This document shows positions 1-5,020 of a DNA stretch of 5,516 nt, one piece after another. Below the pieces are notes generated by a model. That model made no database searches. It was not told the origin of the DNA and saw only the letters and a list, made by a program, of their open reading frames with translations. A program made the translations under genes and the position numbers. The stretch's first letter is position 1; the number at the start of each line of letters is the position of its first letter. Source of the DNA: an uncultured Eubacteriales bacterium (GTDB lineage: Bacteria; Bacillota_A; Clostridia; Oscillospirales; Acutalibacteraceae); the NCBI GenBank assembly GCA_934454005.1, contig CAKSGI010000134.1:1-5516 (forward strand), in the 5' to 3' direction.

Positions 1-1
1 T

Positions 2-853
2 ACTCTTACAGCCATTGCCAAAACTTTTGTTTTTGAGCCATATGTACTAAAAGAAGATGATTTTGGTTATGTATCGATTTATATTGGTGCTGCTATTGAA
101 AGATGCTACTACAAATCACAAAAGAAGAAAAATGTATTGTTGGTATGTGGCAGTGGTCAGGCTACTACACGAATGCTTGAGACAAGGCTTAATATTGTAT
201 TTCCTGACAAAATAAACATTGTAAAATGTCTGTCATATAATGAATATTCAAACTACACAAAAGAAGATGTGAAAGATATTGATTTTGTTATCACTACTAT
301 CACTCTTGATAACAGCCTTCTTCCATTTGTTATGGTTGACTTTGCGCTGAACAATAAAGATGTGGAATCCATTAACAGACATCTATCAAAGATGTTACAC
401 AAGCGTCTTCAAATGTTTGATCATTTCTTTGATAAGGATTTGTTTATGAGACTAGATGGCAACTTTACCAAAGAAAAAGTAATAAGACATATGTATGAAA
501 AGACATACAGCAAAGGTATTGTTGATGAACGATTTATCGATTCTGTTCTCAAGCGTGAAACTATAGGCAAAACAAACATGAATGATGTTTTTGCTCTACC
601 ACATCCTATGGAGCTTTGTGCTACTGATACCAAAGTTGTTGTTGCTCTTTTAAACAATCCAATTCAATGGAATGAAAGCAATGATATTCAAATTGTATTT
701 ATGCTGGTAATTAAACAGGGCGAGCAAAAAGATTTTGAACATTTATATGATATCTTTATTGAAATAATTAGCGACAGCAAGTTACAGCAAAACATTATCA
801 AATCCCAAACATATGAGGAATTTATGGATGTTTTGTATGACGGAATAAAATAG
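2..853 (+). CDS. PTS-regulated transcriptional regulator, BglG/LicR/MtlR type (C-terminal part; 5' end outside window)
   Basis: The frame is open from the left edge to the TAG at 851-853, giving 283 residues of a longer protein. Residues 1-40 match the end of a PTS regulation domain (PRD2): the segment DDFGYVSIYIGAAIER fits the family pattern of an acidic residue, GY, a short strand and AALER. Residues about 44-130 look like the EIIB-like domain, with the phospho-cysteine loop VCGSGQATT (Cys49). Residues about 145-283 form a type-2 EIIA domain, with the active histidine in ALPHP (His201). Proteins of this family activate or antiterminate sugar-uptake operons according to phosphorylation by HPr and the cognate EII. 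The sugar cannot be told from this fragment. The N-terminal DNA- or RNA-binding part and PRD1 are missing. A tyrosine (Tyr27) stands where PRD2 usually has its second histidine. TTG137 is an internal leucine, not a start. Confidence 0.88.
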   Translation, partial: TLTAIAKTFVFEPYVLKEDDFGYVSIYIGAAIERCYYKSQKKKNVLLVCGSGQATTRMLETRLNIVFPDKINIVKCLSYNEYSNYTKEDVKDIDFVITTITLDNSLLPFVMVDFALNNKDVESINRHLSKMLHKRLQMFDHFFDKDLFMRLDGNFTKEKVIRHMYEKTYSKGIVDERFIDSVLKRETIGKTNMNDVFALPHPMELCATDTKVVVALLNNPIQWNESNDIQIVFMLVIKQGEQKDFEHLYDIFIEIISDSKLQQNIIKSQTYEEFMDVLYDGIK

Positions 854-902
854 ATTTTAGAAGTATTCCATGTCCCGTAACTTCGCTTTTTACTTAATAT
901 AC

Positions 903-939
903 AAAAAAATTGACCAAGGAAATCCTGGTCAATTTTTTT
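903..939. terminator. Bidirectional hairpin terminator between converging genes
   Basis: An inverted repeat pairs AAAAAAATTGACCA with TGGTCAATTTTTTT. The stem can extend by two GG/CC pairs if one A bulges. Seven T residues end the hairpin on the plus strand and seven A residues begin it, so it can work in both directions. It lies 50 nt after the PTS-regulator stop and 31 nt after the stop of the minus-strand 125-aa gene, as expected for a shared terminator. Confidence 0.85.
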
Positions 940-969
940 GCTATGAATTATCTTTAAAAGCCATTAAAA

Positions 970-1347
970 TCAACTTTTTTTGGTAAATTTACTCAAATCT
1001 AAATTCGGGTCTGATGTTACTAGACCAGCAGCATTTGTTCCTAAATAAAATTGTATCACAATAGAATCCAAATTATGCTCCCCATGTATTGAAATAGTTA
1101 CATCGTTAAATTTTGATGCAAAAGATTCAATAGAATCATAATTAGATAGTAAATTTTCAATACTACCATATGACCCCTCAATACCATTTTTCATATCCCT
1201 TTCAACATCCTCATACACATTTACAGAAGATATGATTAATTCAGAATTTTTAATATTTTCAATAAATTCTAACACCTTTTCATCTTCTTCTAAATGGTAA
1301 AAATTATAATATTTATTATTTTCTTCACTCTTCTCATATCTTTCCAT
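970..1347 (-). CDS. Small acidic protein of unknown function (125 aa)
   Basis: I do not recognise this protein. The ATG at 1347 is preferred because AGGTGA (1352-1357 complement) lies 4 nt before it, fitting the 3' half of the Shine-Dalgarno sequence. A TTG six codons upstream (1365) is open but the AGGTGA would then lie inside the gene. The product has no signal peptide or membrane span and no cysteine. It is strongly acidic, with Glu-rich helical stretches (residues 5-35 and 46-75). A beta-like stretch follows (about 83-103, including VTISIHGEH and IVIQFYLG), then a short tail ending in FTKKS. It starts 87 nt after the rpn stop on the same strand, with no terminator seen between them, so co-transcription with rpn is plausible. 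It ends at the bidirectional terminator. An immunity or inhibitor protein would fit the size and charge, but nothing in the sequence proves it. Confidence 0.7.
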   Translation of the reverse strand: MERYEKSEENNKYYNFYHLEEDEKVLEFIENIKNSELIISSVNVYEDVERDMKNGIEGSYGSIENLLSNYDSIESFASKFNDVTISIHGEHNLDSIVIQFYLGTNAAGLVTSDPNLDLSKFTKKS

Positions 1348-1434
1348 TATGTCACCTATGTTCAACTATTTCATTGTCACCAAACTGACTGTACAAGCAC
1401 AAACTATACCGTTCACACGCTAAAAGATTAGTAT

Positions 1435-1623
1435 CTACTTGTAATATTTATTTACAGCCTCCACAGCTTCATCTTTGGATAAATCAAATTTCTCTTCTAC
1501 CTTTTTTTCGATTATATCTGTTGTAATTCCCAATTCTTTTGCCACTTCTATGAGTGCTTTTATGCCTTCTTGTATACCTGCCTGTTTGCCCTCAAGAACC
1601 ATATCTTCTAATGCCTTACACAT
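1435..1623 (-). CDS. Possible intragenic Rpn small protein (RpnS-like C-terminal product, 62 aa)
   Basis: In frame within the rpn gene, Met258 (ATG at 1623) is preceded by a perfect AAGGAGG with an 8-nt spacer. This is a better ribosome site than the one at the full-length start. Translation from it would give the 62-residue helical tail starting MCKALEDMVLEG and ending VNKYYK. In E. coli rpn genes, internal initiation is known to make a short C-terminal protein (RpnS) that binds and blocks the full-length nuclease. Here the strong internal site at the domain boundary is seen directly. That it is used, and that the product is an antitoxin, is inference. The alternative is that the purine-rich codons AAG GAG GAA merely encode a charged linker (KEEVN). 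Confidence 0.5.
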   Translation of the reverse strand: MCKALEDMVLEGKQAGIQEGIKALIEVAKELGITTDIIEKKVEEKFDLSKDEAVEAVNKYYK

Positions 1624-2394
1624 ATTAACTTCCTCCTTATTTTTCTCATACTGCTTCATATCTATCTCTGCCTTTCCAAATGTTTTTATCATTCTAGCAG
1701 ATTCAATATCCATATGTAAATAGTATTCATGATTGTTTTCCAAAATTTCTTTAACTTTTGCCACACTGTCTGATGCATTGATAAATTCTAACACTTTTCC
1801 CAGTTCTGTTCTAAACTTTGAGAAGTCCTTTATGTCTTTTGGCTCTATTAAATTAATGTGATAATCATTTACATATCTTAAAATATCCAAGTCTATTTCC
1901 TTAAACATTTCATATAAACTTTTAGGGCCATCCCAAGCTTCATTGCCCCAATATAGCACTAACGTAATTACCGGAGTGATTTTATCACTCTTTGTTATTC
2001 CTGACAGATATTCTGCGGAATTTAATTTATCTTTTTTCTTTTTGTGATCTTTTTCTATTCTGTTGACCTGCCCTGAGTAATTTAGAGAATCATAAAGCAT
2101 GTTTCTTACAGGCATTGCATAATGAACATCTGACTGATTCTCTATGCCCAAAAGAAAATATGTATAATGATTGTCACTTTTTATTACACACTTTTTAATA
2201 ATGTCTCTATACTTTTCAACAAAAGTGTTTTTATACTTCTCACTGTAGGGAAGGGCTATTTCGCTTACGCTTTCTTCTTTTAAGTCTTCTGATTTTATAA
2301 CCTGCTTTCCATTGTATAAATAATAATTAAACACATCTGCAAACTTTTCATCGTCTGACATGTACTTTTTTGCTAACAAATCCTGTTTTCCCAT
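1435..2394 (-). CDS. Rpn family recombination-promoting nuclease / putative transposase (PD-(D/E)XK fold)
   Basis: This 319-aa protein matches the Rpn/YhgA-like (Transposase_31-related) family common in many copies in Lachnospiraceae. The N-terminal part has DDEKFADVFNYYLYNGKQVI (residues 14-33). The core strand FLLGIENQSDVHYAMPVR (80-97), with Glu85 and Gln87 in an E-x-Q form of the (D/E)-x-K signature, is followed by NMLYDSLNY (98-106). A second conserved block, PVITLVLYWGNEAWDGP, lies at 141-157. The C-terminal part (about 256-319) is a helical tail with a GKQAGIQEG repeat region. Known E. coli relatives are DNA endonucleases that stimulate RecA-independent recombination and can be toxic. 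The ATG at 2394 has AAAGG seven nt upstream, and a near-consensus promoter lies further up. It is not flanked by insertion-sequence ends, so despite the family name it is not a mobile element here. It carries an internal start at 1623, listed separately. Confidence 0.9.
   Translation of the reverse strand: MGKQDLLAKKYMSDDEKFADVFNYYLYNGKQVIKSEDLKEESVSEIALPYSEKYKNTFVEKYRDIIKKCVIKSDNHYTYFLLGIENQSDVHYAMPVRNMLYDSLNYSGQVNRIEKDHKKKKDKLNSAEYLSGITKSDKITPVITLVLYWGNEAWDGPKSLYEMFKEIDLDILRYVNDYHINLIEPKDIKDFSKFRTELGKVLEFINASDSVAKVKEILENNHEYYLHMDIESARMIKTFGKAEIDMKQYEKNKEEVNMCKALEDMVLEGKQAGIQEGIKALIEVAKELGITTDIIEKKVEEKFDLSKDEAVEAVNKYYK
1632..1638 (-). promoter_or_regulatory. Strong internal ribosome binding site in rpn
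   Basis: On the minus strand the bases read AAGGAGG, fully complementary to the 16S rRNA tail, 8 nt before the in-frame ATG at 1623. It lies at the junction between the nuclease part and the helical tail of Rpn. It is the strongest ribosome site within the rpn gene that I can see. Confidence 0.55.
1691..1720 (-). promoter_or_regulatory. Possible internal promoter for the C-terminal Rpn product
   Basis: Read on the minus strand, TTTACA (1720-1715) and TAGAAT (1696-1691) are separated by 18 nt. Each differs from the sigma-A consensus at one base. Transcription would begin near 1684, about 60 nt before the internal ATG at 1623. AT-rich coding DNA yields such matches by chance, so this is tentative. 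Confidence 0.25.
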
Positions 2395-2466
2395 ACCATA
2401 ACCTTTCTTTACTCATCTAATTATTGTTTCTTGTCTCATTTTGTCACAAATTGTATAAGTATATAT

Positions 2467-2495
2467 ATGATATAGTATTTCTCTTGGTTTGTCAA
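2467..2495 (-). promoter_or_regulatory. Sigma-A-type promoter of rpn
   Basis: On the minus strand a perfect TTGACA (2495-2490) is followed after exactly 17 nt by TATCAT (2472-2467), one base from TATAAT. The predicted start near 2460 gives a leader of about 65 nt to the ATG at 2394. The promoter lies downstream of the terminator of the preceding gene, so rpn forms its own unit, possibly with the 125-aa gene. No operator-like palindrome was noticed. Confidence 0.8.
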
Positions 2496-2545
2496 CATAT
2501 TATTTTATATTAACAACATTTTATATAAGTGTTTATGTTTTTTAC

Positions 2546-2583
2546 AAAAAAATACCTGCCACATCTCTAATATGGCAGATATT
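2546..2583 (-). terminator. Rho-independent terminator of the zinc-ribbon membrane operon
   Basis: On the minus strand a 14-bp stem (two G-T wobbles) includes CTGCCA/TGGCAG, has a 5-nt loop (TAGAG), and is followed by a run of seven T residues that begins in the stem's last bases. It starts about 32 nt after the stop of the 196-aa zinc-ribbon gene. Confidence 0.85.
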
Positions 2584-2615
2584 TTAGATTATCTTTCTAT
2601 TTAAAATATAAATTG

Positions 2616-3206
2616 TTATTCTGTTGTTTCATCTTTCTCATCACTATGTACATCTTGCTTTTTACCCATTTTAATGCACAATATCAAAGATGTTACAAAT
2701 ATCGATGCAACTAATAATGCTTGTACTCTATACAAAATTTTCATATCCCCATTTCCAATTCCTGATAATATACCTACCAAACTTCCAAGTATGAAATATC
2801 CATCAATAACCATCTGTATATTTTTTAGTATATATCCTTTGCGCGATTTATATATTTTCGTAATAAATAGTATTGATATAATTAATGGTATAGACATACT
2901 AATAATTACCGCTAAAACCATTCGTAATACATGTCCTACATTTAACGATAATGTCGGAACCTCCCTCATCGCATATACTGTATACATAATACATTCAACA
3001 ATTATGCATACTATTGTTAAAATCAATGGTAGATATTTTTCTTTTCCAAGTTCTCTTAATTGGCGTTTCCTGTTTATTTCCTTTTTAGAAGTATTTTGTG
3101 TTTCTACCGCTTTTGTAACACTTTCTTTGTCTATTGTCTTTCCGCAATGAGGACAAGTTGTTGCAAATTCAGAAACTGCCATATTACAATTCGGGCATTT
3201 GATCAT
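2616..3206 (-). CDS. Zinc-ribbon membrane protein with four predicted spans (196 aa), function unknown
   Basis: The product starts MIKCPNCNMAV, with a zinc ribbon of form C-x2-C-x10-C-x2-C (Cys4, Cys7, Cys18, Cys21). A charged, Lys/Arg-rich linker follows (about 25-57), then four hydrophobic segments at about 58-80, 94-116, 130-150 and 160-179, and a polar acidic tail. This suggests a cytosolic zinc ribbon anchored in the membrane. The ATG at 3206 is chosen over the in-frame ATG at 3224 for two reasons: GGAGG lies 9 nt before it, and zinc-ribbon proteins usually open with M-x-x-C-P-x-C. The start lies inside the preceding 90-aa gene (23-nt overlap), so the two are probably translationally coupled. 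I do not recognise a specific family. Proteins with this layout are common and uncharacterised in Clostridia. Confidence 0.82.
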   Translation of the reverse strand: MIKCPNCNMAVSEFATTCPHCGKTIDKESVTKAVETQNTSKKEINRKRQLRELGKEKYLPLILTIVCIIVECIMYTVYAMREVPTLSLNVGHVLRMVLAVIISMSIPLIISILFITKIYKSRKGYILKNIQMVIDGYFILGSLVGILSGIGNGDMKILYRVQALLVASIFVTSLILCIKMGKKQDVHSDEKDETTE

Positions 3207-3456
3207 CCTCTTCGTCCTCCACATTTTTTTCCAAGAGTTTGATTATACGTTGATTCTGTTCCTGCGTTACTTTATCAGGAAGACTTAGCACATAAATATA
3301 TCCAAATATTCCAAGCCAGAAGCACCATGCCCACGCATGAACTTCATCTCCATATCCTTTCATTGCAGCCACTTCAGACATTTTATATGCCAACACAATA
3401 TTAGCTACAAAAATTGCAATTATTACAAGTGACAAAACTGAAATTATACCTTCCAT
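3184..3456 (-). CDS. Small two-span membrane protein (90 aa), function unknown
   Basis: The ATG at 3456 has AAGGAG about 8 nt upstream. Residues about 3-24 form a hydrophobic span (ISVLSLVIIAIFVANIVLAY). The middle reads MKGYGDEVHAWAWCFWLGIFGYIYVLSLPD (32-61) and contains a second span rich in aromatic residues. A charged cytosolic-type tail follows (62-90) ending in acidic residues. The KGYG...H.W..CFWLGIFGYIYVLSLPD pattern recurs in small uncharacterised Firmicutes proteins that often sit beside zinc-ribbon proteins; this is from memory, not a search. It is the first gene of an operon with the 196-aa zinc-ribbon protein and overlaps it. Its promoter is one of the two 44-bp duplicated blocks. 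Confidence 0.82.
   Translation of the reverse strand: MEGIISVLSLVIIAIFVANIVLAYKMSEVAAMKGYGDEVHAWAWCFWLGIFGYIYVLSLPDKVTQEQNQRIIKLLEKNVEDEEDDQMPEL
3216..3220 (-). promoter_or_regulatory. Ribosome binding site deciding the zinc-ribbon gene start
   Basis: GGAGG on the minus strand lies 9 nt before the ATG at 3206. It lies downstream of the alternative ATG at 3224, so it can only serve 3206. The site is embedded in the acidic C-terminal codons of the upstream 90-aa gene. Confidence 0.7.
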
Positions 3457-3495
3457 ATTTTTTCTCCTTTTCTATTGTATTTTATTGATAAAACT

Positions 3496-3539
3496 ATTTT
3501 AACATATGACATATACTGTTTTTTTCAACAACTGACCCC
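3496..3539 (-). repeat. 44-bp promoter repeat, copy 1
   Basis: The block has 20 bases identical to copy 2 (4755-4798), then 4 differing bases (3516-3519), then 20 identical bases, in the same orientation. It holds the promoter of the 90-aa/196-aa operon. Its end near the start codon lies 39 nt from the ATG at 3456, the same distance as in copy 2. Confidence 0.9.
3501..3528 (-). promoter_or_regulatory. Promoter of the two-span/zinc-ribbon operon with candidate operator
   Basis: On the minus strand TTGAAA (3528-3523) is followed after 16 nt by TATGTT (3506-3501), giving a leader of about 38 nt to the ATG at 3456. A short palindrome, ATATG-A-CATAT (3504-3514), overlaps the -10 box and could be a repressor site. 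The -10 match is moderate (4 of 6). The conserved copy upstream of the 366-aa gene supports the assignment. Confidence 0.6.
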
Positions 3540-3582
3540 TACAAAATCATTCAACTAAAATATTATTTGCTATTTTTGTAGG
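3538..3582. repeat. 9-bp inverted repeat between the 366-aa gene and the promoter copy 1
   Basis: CCTACAAAA (3538-3546) and TTTTGTAGG (3574-3582) are perfect inverted arms around a 27-nt AT-rich loop. It lies after the stop of the 366-aa gene and touches the promoter repeat. There is no T-run directly after it on the minus strand, so it is a poor rho-independent terminator. It might be a protein-binding site or a weak RNA hairpin. Confidence 0.5.
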
Positions 3583-3614
3583 TAAACCTTTTATTGAAAC
3601 TTTTATTTTTCCGA

Positions 3615-4715
3615 CTACATATTATCTTTGCATAAATCATATATTTTATTATAGTCACTGAATCGTTCAGTATGTTTTATCTGTTGCAAATATTTAATTG
3701 CCACAAAGCCATTATCATCAGCATACAAACTCAATTGTGCCTGTATATAACAATATGTATCATAATCGCTATTTTTAATTTCTTCAGCTTTCTTCTCTAC
3801 TTCAGATCTATGACTCTTAGCTAAATCTTTTGTTAATACTCCATTCTCAGGAAATTTTTCTAAATCCATGCTTGCCTGCTCTTCTTTTGTTGGTGGTGTT
3901 ACAGCCTTGTATATTGCATATCCGCCAAAAATTATTACAAGCGCCGATGCAATTATGGCAAAGGTTATTATAAATTTTTTTCTTCGTCTTTCTTCTTCTA
4001 ATTTTTTAATTTTACTTTGCTCTGCTTCTATTCTTTGTTTTTCCAGTTCTTTTTCTTTCTCAGCTTTACGTCTTACATCAAACTGTGCTTGTAAATATTT
4101 TTCATCTACTTTTTCATTCCACCATTTCACTGTTTTTCCACAATTATAGCATGGCTCCTCTACTTTATCAGTCTCATTGTAATTATAAGCTCCACATCCA
4201 CATACAGCCGTTTTCCCCAATTTTTGTGGAAAATAAATTCCATGTTTCAGAGTTATCTCAGGAATGTTTTCGTAAAACTTTAACTGCTGCAAACATTCTT
4301 CATTTAGTATCTCTTCAGCAAATTTCATACTAATTTTTTCAAAATGTTTAGTGCCATCTGAAGTCCATATACTTCCATCTTCATATATAACTTTTGTACA
4401 TGTAATAGTTATTTTTCTGGTATATGCATTCTGAAAATATATAGGTTCTCTTCCTCCGAACTCTTCTCCTCTGGCAACTACTTTGTCCCGATATATATAC
4501 TCAATGAGGTCTCCTAACTCATGATTTTCTATGTCGAAACATTTAACATTAATGTACGTTGCCAAGATATTTTTCATTCCAATATTTCTTAACTTGACCT
4601 GTGCAAATATACTGTTTTTAACATTGTCTTTTGTCAATGCATATTTTTCAATAAACAATGGGCAATCCGACATGTAATATTTTTCATAAATATATAACTG
4701 TTTATAATGTTCCAT
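3615..4715 (-). CDS. Zinc-ribbon protein with coiled coil and one membrane span (366 aa), function unknown
   Basis: The ATG at 4715 has GGAAGG 8 nt upstream. Residues 1-135 look like a beta-rich domain (for example SIFAQVKLRNIG at 35-46). A zinc ribbon follows with Cys172, Cys174, Cys189 and Cys192 (CGCG...CYNC). Residues about 205-247 are a highly charged Lys/Glu/Arg helix, likely a coiled coil. One span lies at about 248-270 (FIITFAIIASALVIIFGGYA), and residues 271-366 form a polar domain. The Arg/Lys cluster before the span (RRRKK) predicts the N-terminal 247 residues inside the cell and the C-terminal domain outside. The mostly helical C-terminal part has two Cys residues (322 and 362). 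I do not recognise the family. It has its own copy of the 44-bp promoter shared with the next operon, so it probably works with the two small membrane proteins, perhaps in envelope sensing or assembly; that is inference. Confidence 0.83.
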   Translation of the reverse strand: MEHYKQLYIYEKYYMSDCPLFIEKYALTKDNVKNSIFAQVKLRNIGMKNILATYINVKCFDIENHELGDLIEYIYRDKVVARGEEFGGREPIYFQNAYTRKITITCTKVIYEDGSIWTSDGTKHFEKISMKFAEEILNEECLQQLKFYENIPEITLKHGIYFPQKLGKTAVCGCGAYNYNETDKVEEPCYNCGKTVKWWNEKVDEKYLQAQFDVRRKAEKEKELEKQRIEAEQSKIKKLEEERRRKKFIITFAIIASALVIIFGGYAIYKAVTPPTKEEQASMDLEKFPENGVLTKDLAKSHRSEVEKKAEEIKNSDYDTYCYIQAQLSLYADDNGFVAIKYLQQIKHTERFSDYNKIYDLCKDNM

Positions 4716-4754
4716 TTCTTATTCCTTCCTTTGTTGAACATATTTGATGGATAC

Positions 4755-4798
4755 ATTTTAACATATGACATATAGCACTTTTTTCAACAACTGACCCC
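4755..4798 (-). repeat. 44-bp promoter repeat, copy 2
   Basis: This is the direct repeat of 3496-3539, identical at 40 of 44 positions. All four differences are together in the middle (4775-4778), between the -35 box and the palindrome. Its near end is 39 nt from the ATG at 4715. The two copies start 1259 bp apart and bracket the 366-aa gene. Confidence 0.9.
4760..4787 (-). promoter_or_regulatory. Promoter of the 366-aa zinc-ribbon gene with candidate operator
   Basis: The same elements and spacing as copy 1 are present: TTGAAA (4787-4782), 16 nt, TATGTT (4765-4760), and the palindrome ATATG-A-CATAT (4763-4773) over the -10 box. The predicted leader is about 38 nt. Confidence 0.6.
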
Positions 4799-4818
4799 CT
4801 ATTCCCCCTTTTTCTTGC

Positions 4819-4864
4819 ACACAAAAAATGCTATTTAGCTCTTCACTAAATAGCATTTTTGTGT
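4819..4864. terminator. Strong hairpin terminator between the helicase and the 366-aa gene
   Basis: A perfect 15-bp stem (4824-4838 with 4846-4860, core AATGCTATTTAG) has a 7-nt loop, and ACAC/GTGT extends it past one bulged A. On the minus strand it ends in a run of six T residues, so it serves the helicase gene upstream. It lies about 160 nt after that gene's stop and shields the promoter copy 2. The plus-strand side also ends in T residues, so it may be bidirectional, although no plus-strand gene precedes it. Confidence 0.85.
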
Positions 4865-4948
4865 TAGTTTTTTTGTTATACTATTAAATTTATTCATAAT
4901 AATATAATATTCAAAACCATTATAAATTCTACTTAAAATTTAATTTCC

Positions 4949-5020
4949 TCATTCGTCATCTTTTATATATTTTGCATTAAAAGTTGTAGCTAATACTTTA
5001 AAAATATATTCATTAAATAA
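4949..5020 (-). other. In-frame open stretch after the helicase stop (possible lost C-terminus)
   Basis: Directly after the TGA at 5021-5023 the same frame stays open for 23 codons, reading LFNEYIFKVLATTFNAKYIK then DDE, before a second TGA at 4949. The composition looks protein-like, ending in a charged tail, in otherwise very AT-rich DNA. Either the helicase was shortened by a nonsense change or the open stretch is chance. The rest of 4865-4948 shows nothing I can name. Confidence 0.3.

Noticed and set aside
421..657. 78-codon minus-strand frame opposite the PTS regulator
   Set aside because: The plus strand there encodes a clear EIIA domain with its active histidine.
1366..1434. Promoter for the 125-aa gene between rpn and its start
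   Set aside because: The best pair (TTGTAC, 17 nt, TGAAAT) matches the consensus at only 3 and 4 of 6 positions, no better than chance in this DNA.
1435..2394. Rpn gene as an insertion-sequence transposase
   Set aside because: No terminal inverted repeats or target duplications flank it, it has its own promoter and leader, and Rpn proteins are PD-(D/E)XK nucleases rather than classical IS transposases.
2674..3150. 158-codon open frame on the plus strand
   Set aside because: It is antisense to the zinc-ribbon membrane gene, whose cysteine motif, ribosome site and terminator support the minus strand. Long antisense frames are common opposite hydrophobic AT-rich genes.
3868..4333. Open frames on the plus strand opposite the 366-aa gene
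   Set aside because: They are shadows of the minus-strand gene, with no ribosome site or recognisable domain; the minus-strand frame has a zinc ribbon and a coherent layout.
3496..4798. Direct repeats as ends or target duplications of a mobile element
   Set aside because: The 1.2-kb segment between them holds no transposase or integrase, the copies are direct rather than inverted, and each sits at the same distance from a start codon, which fits promoters better.
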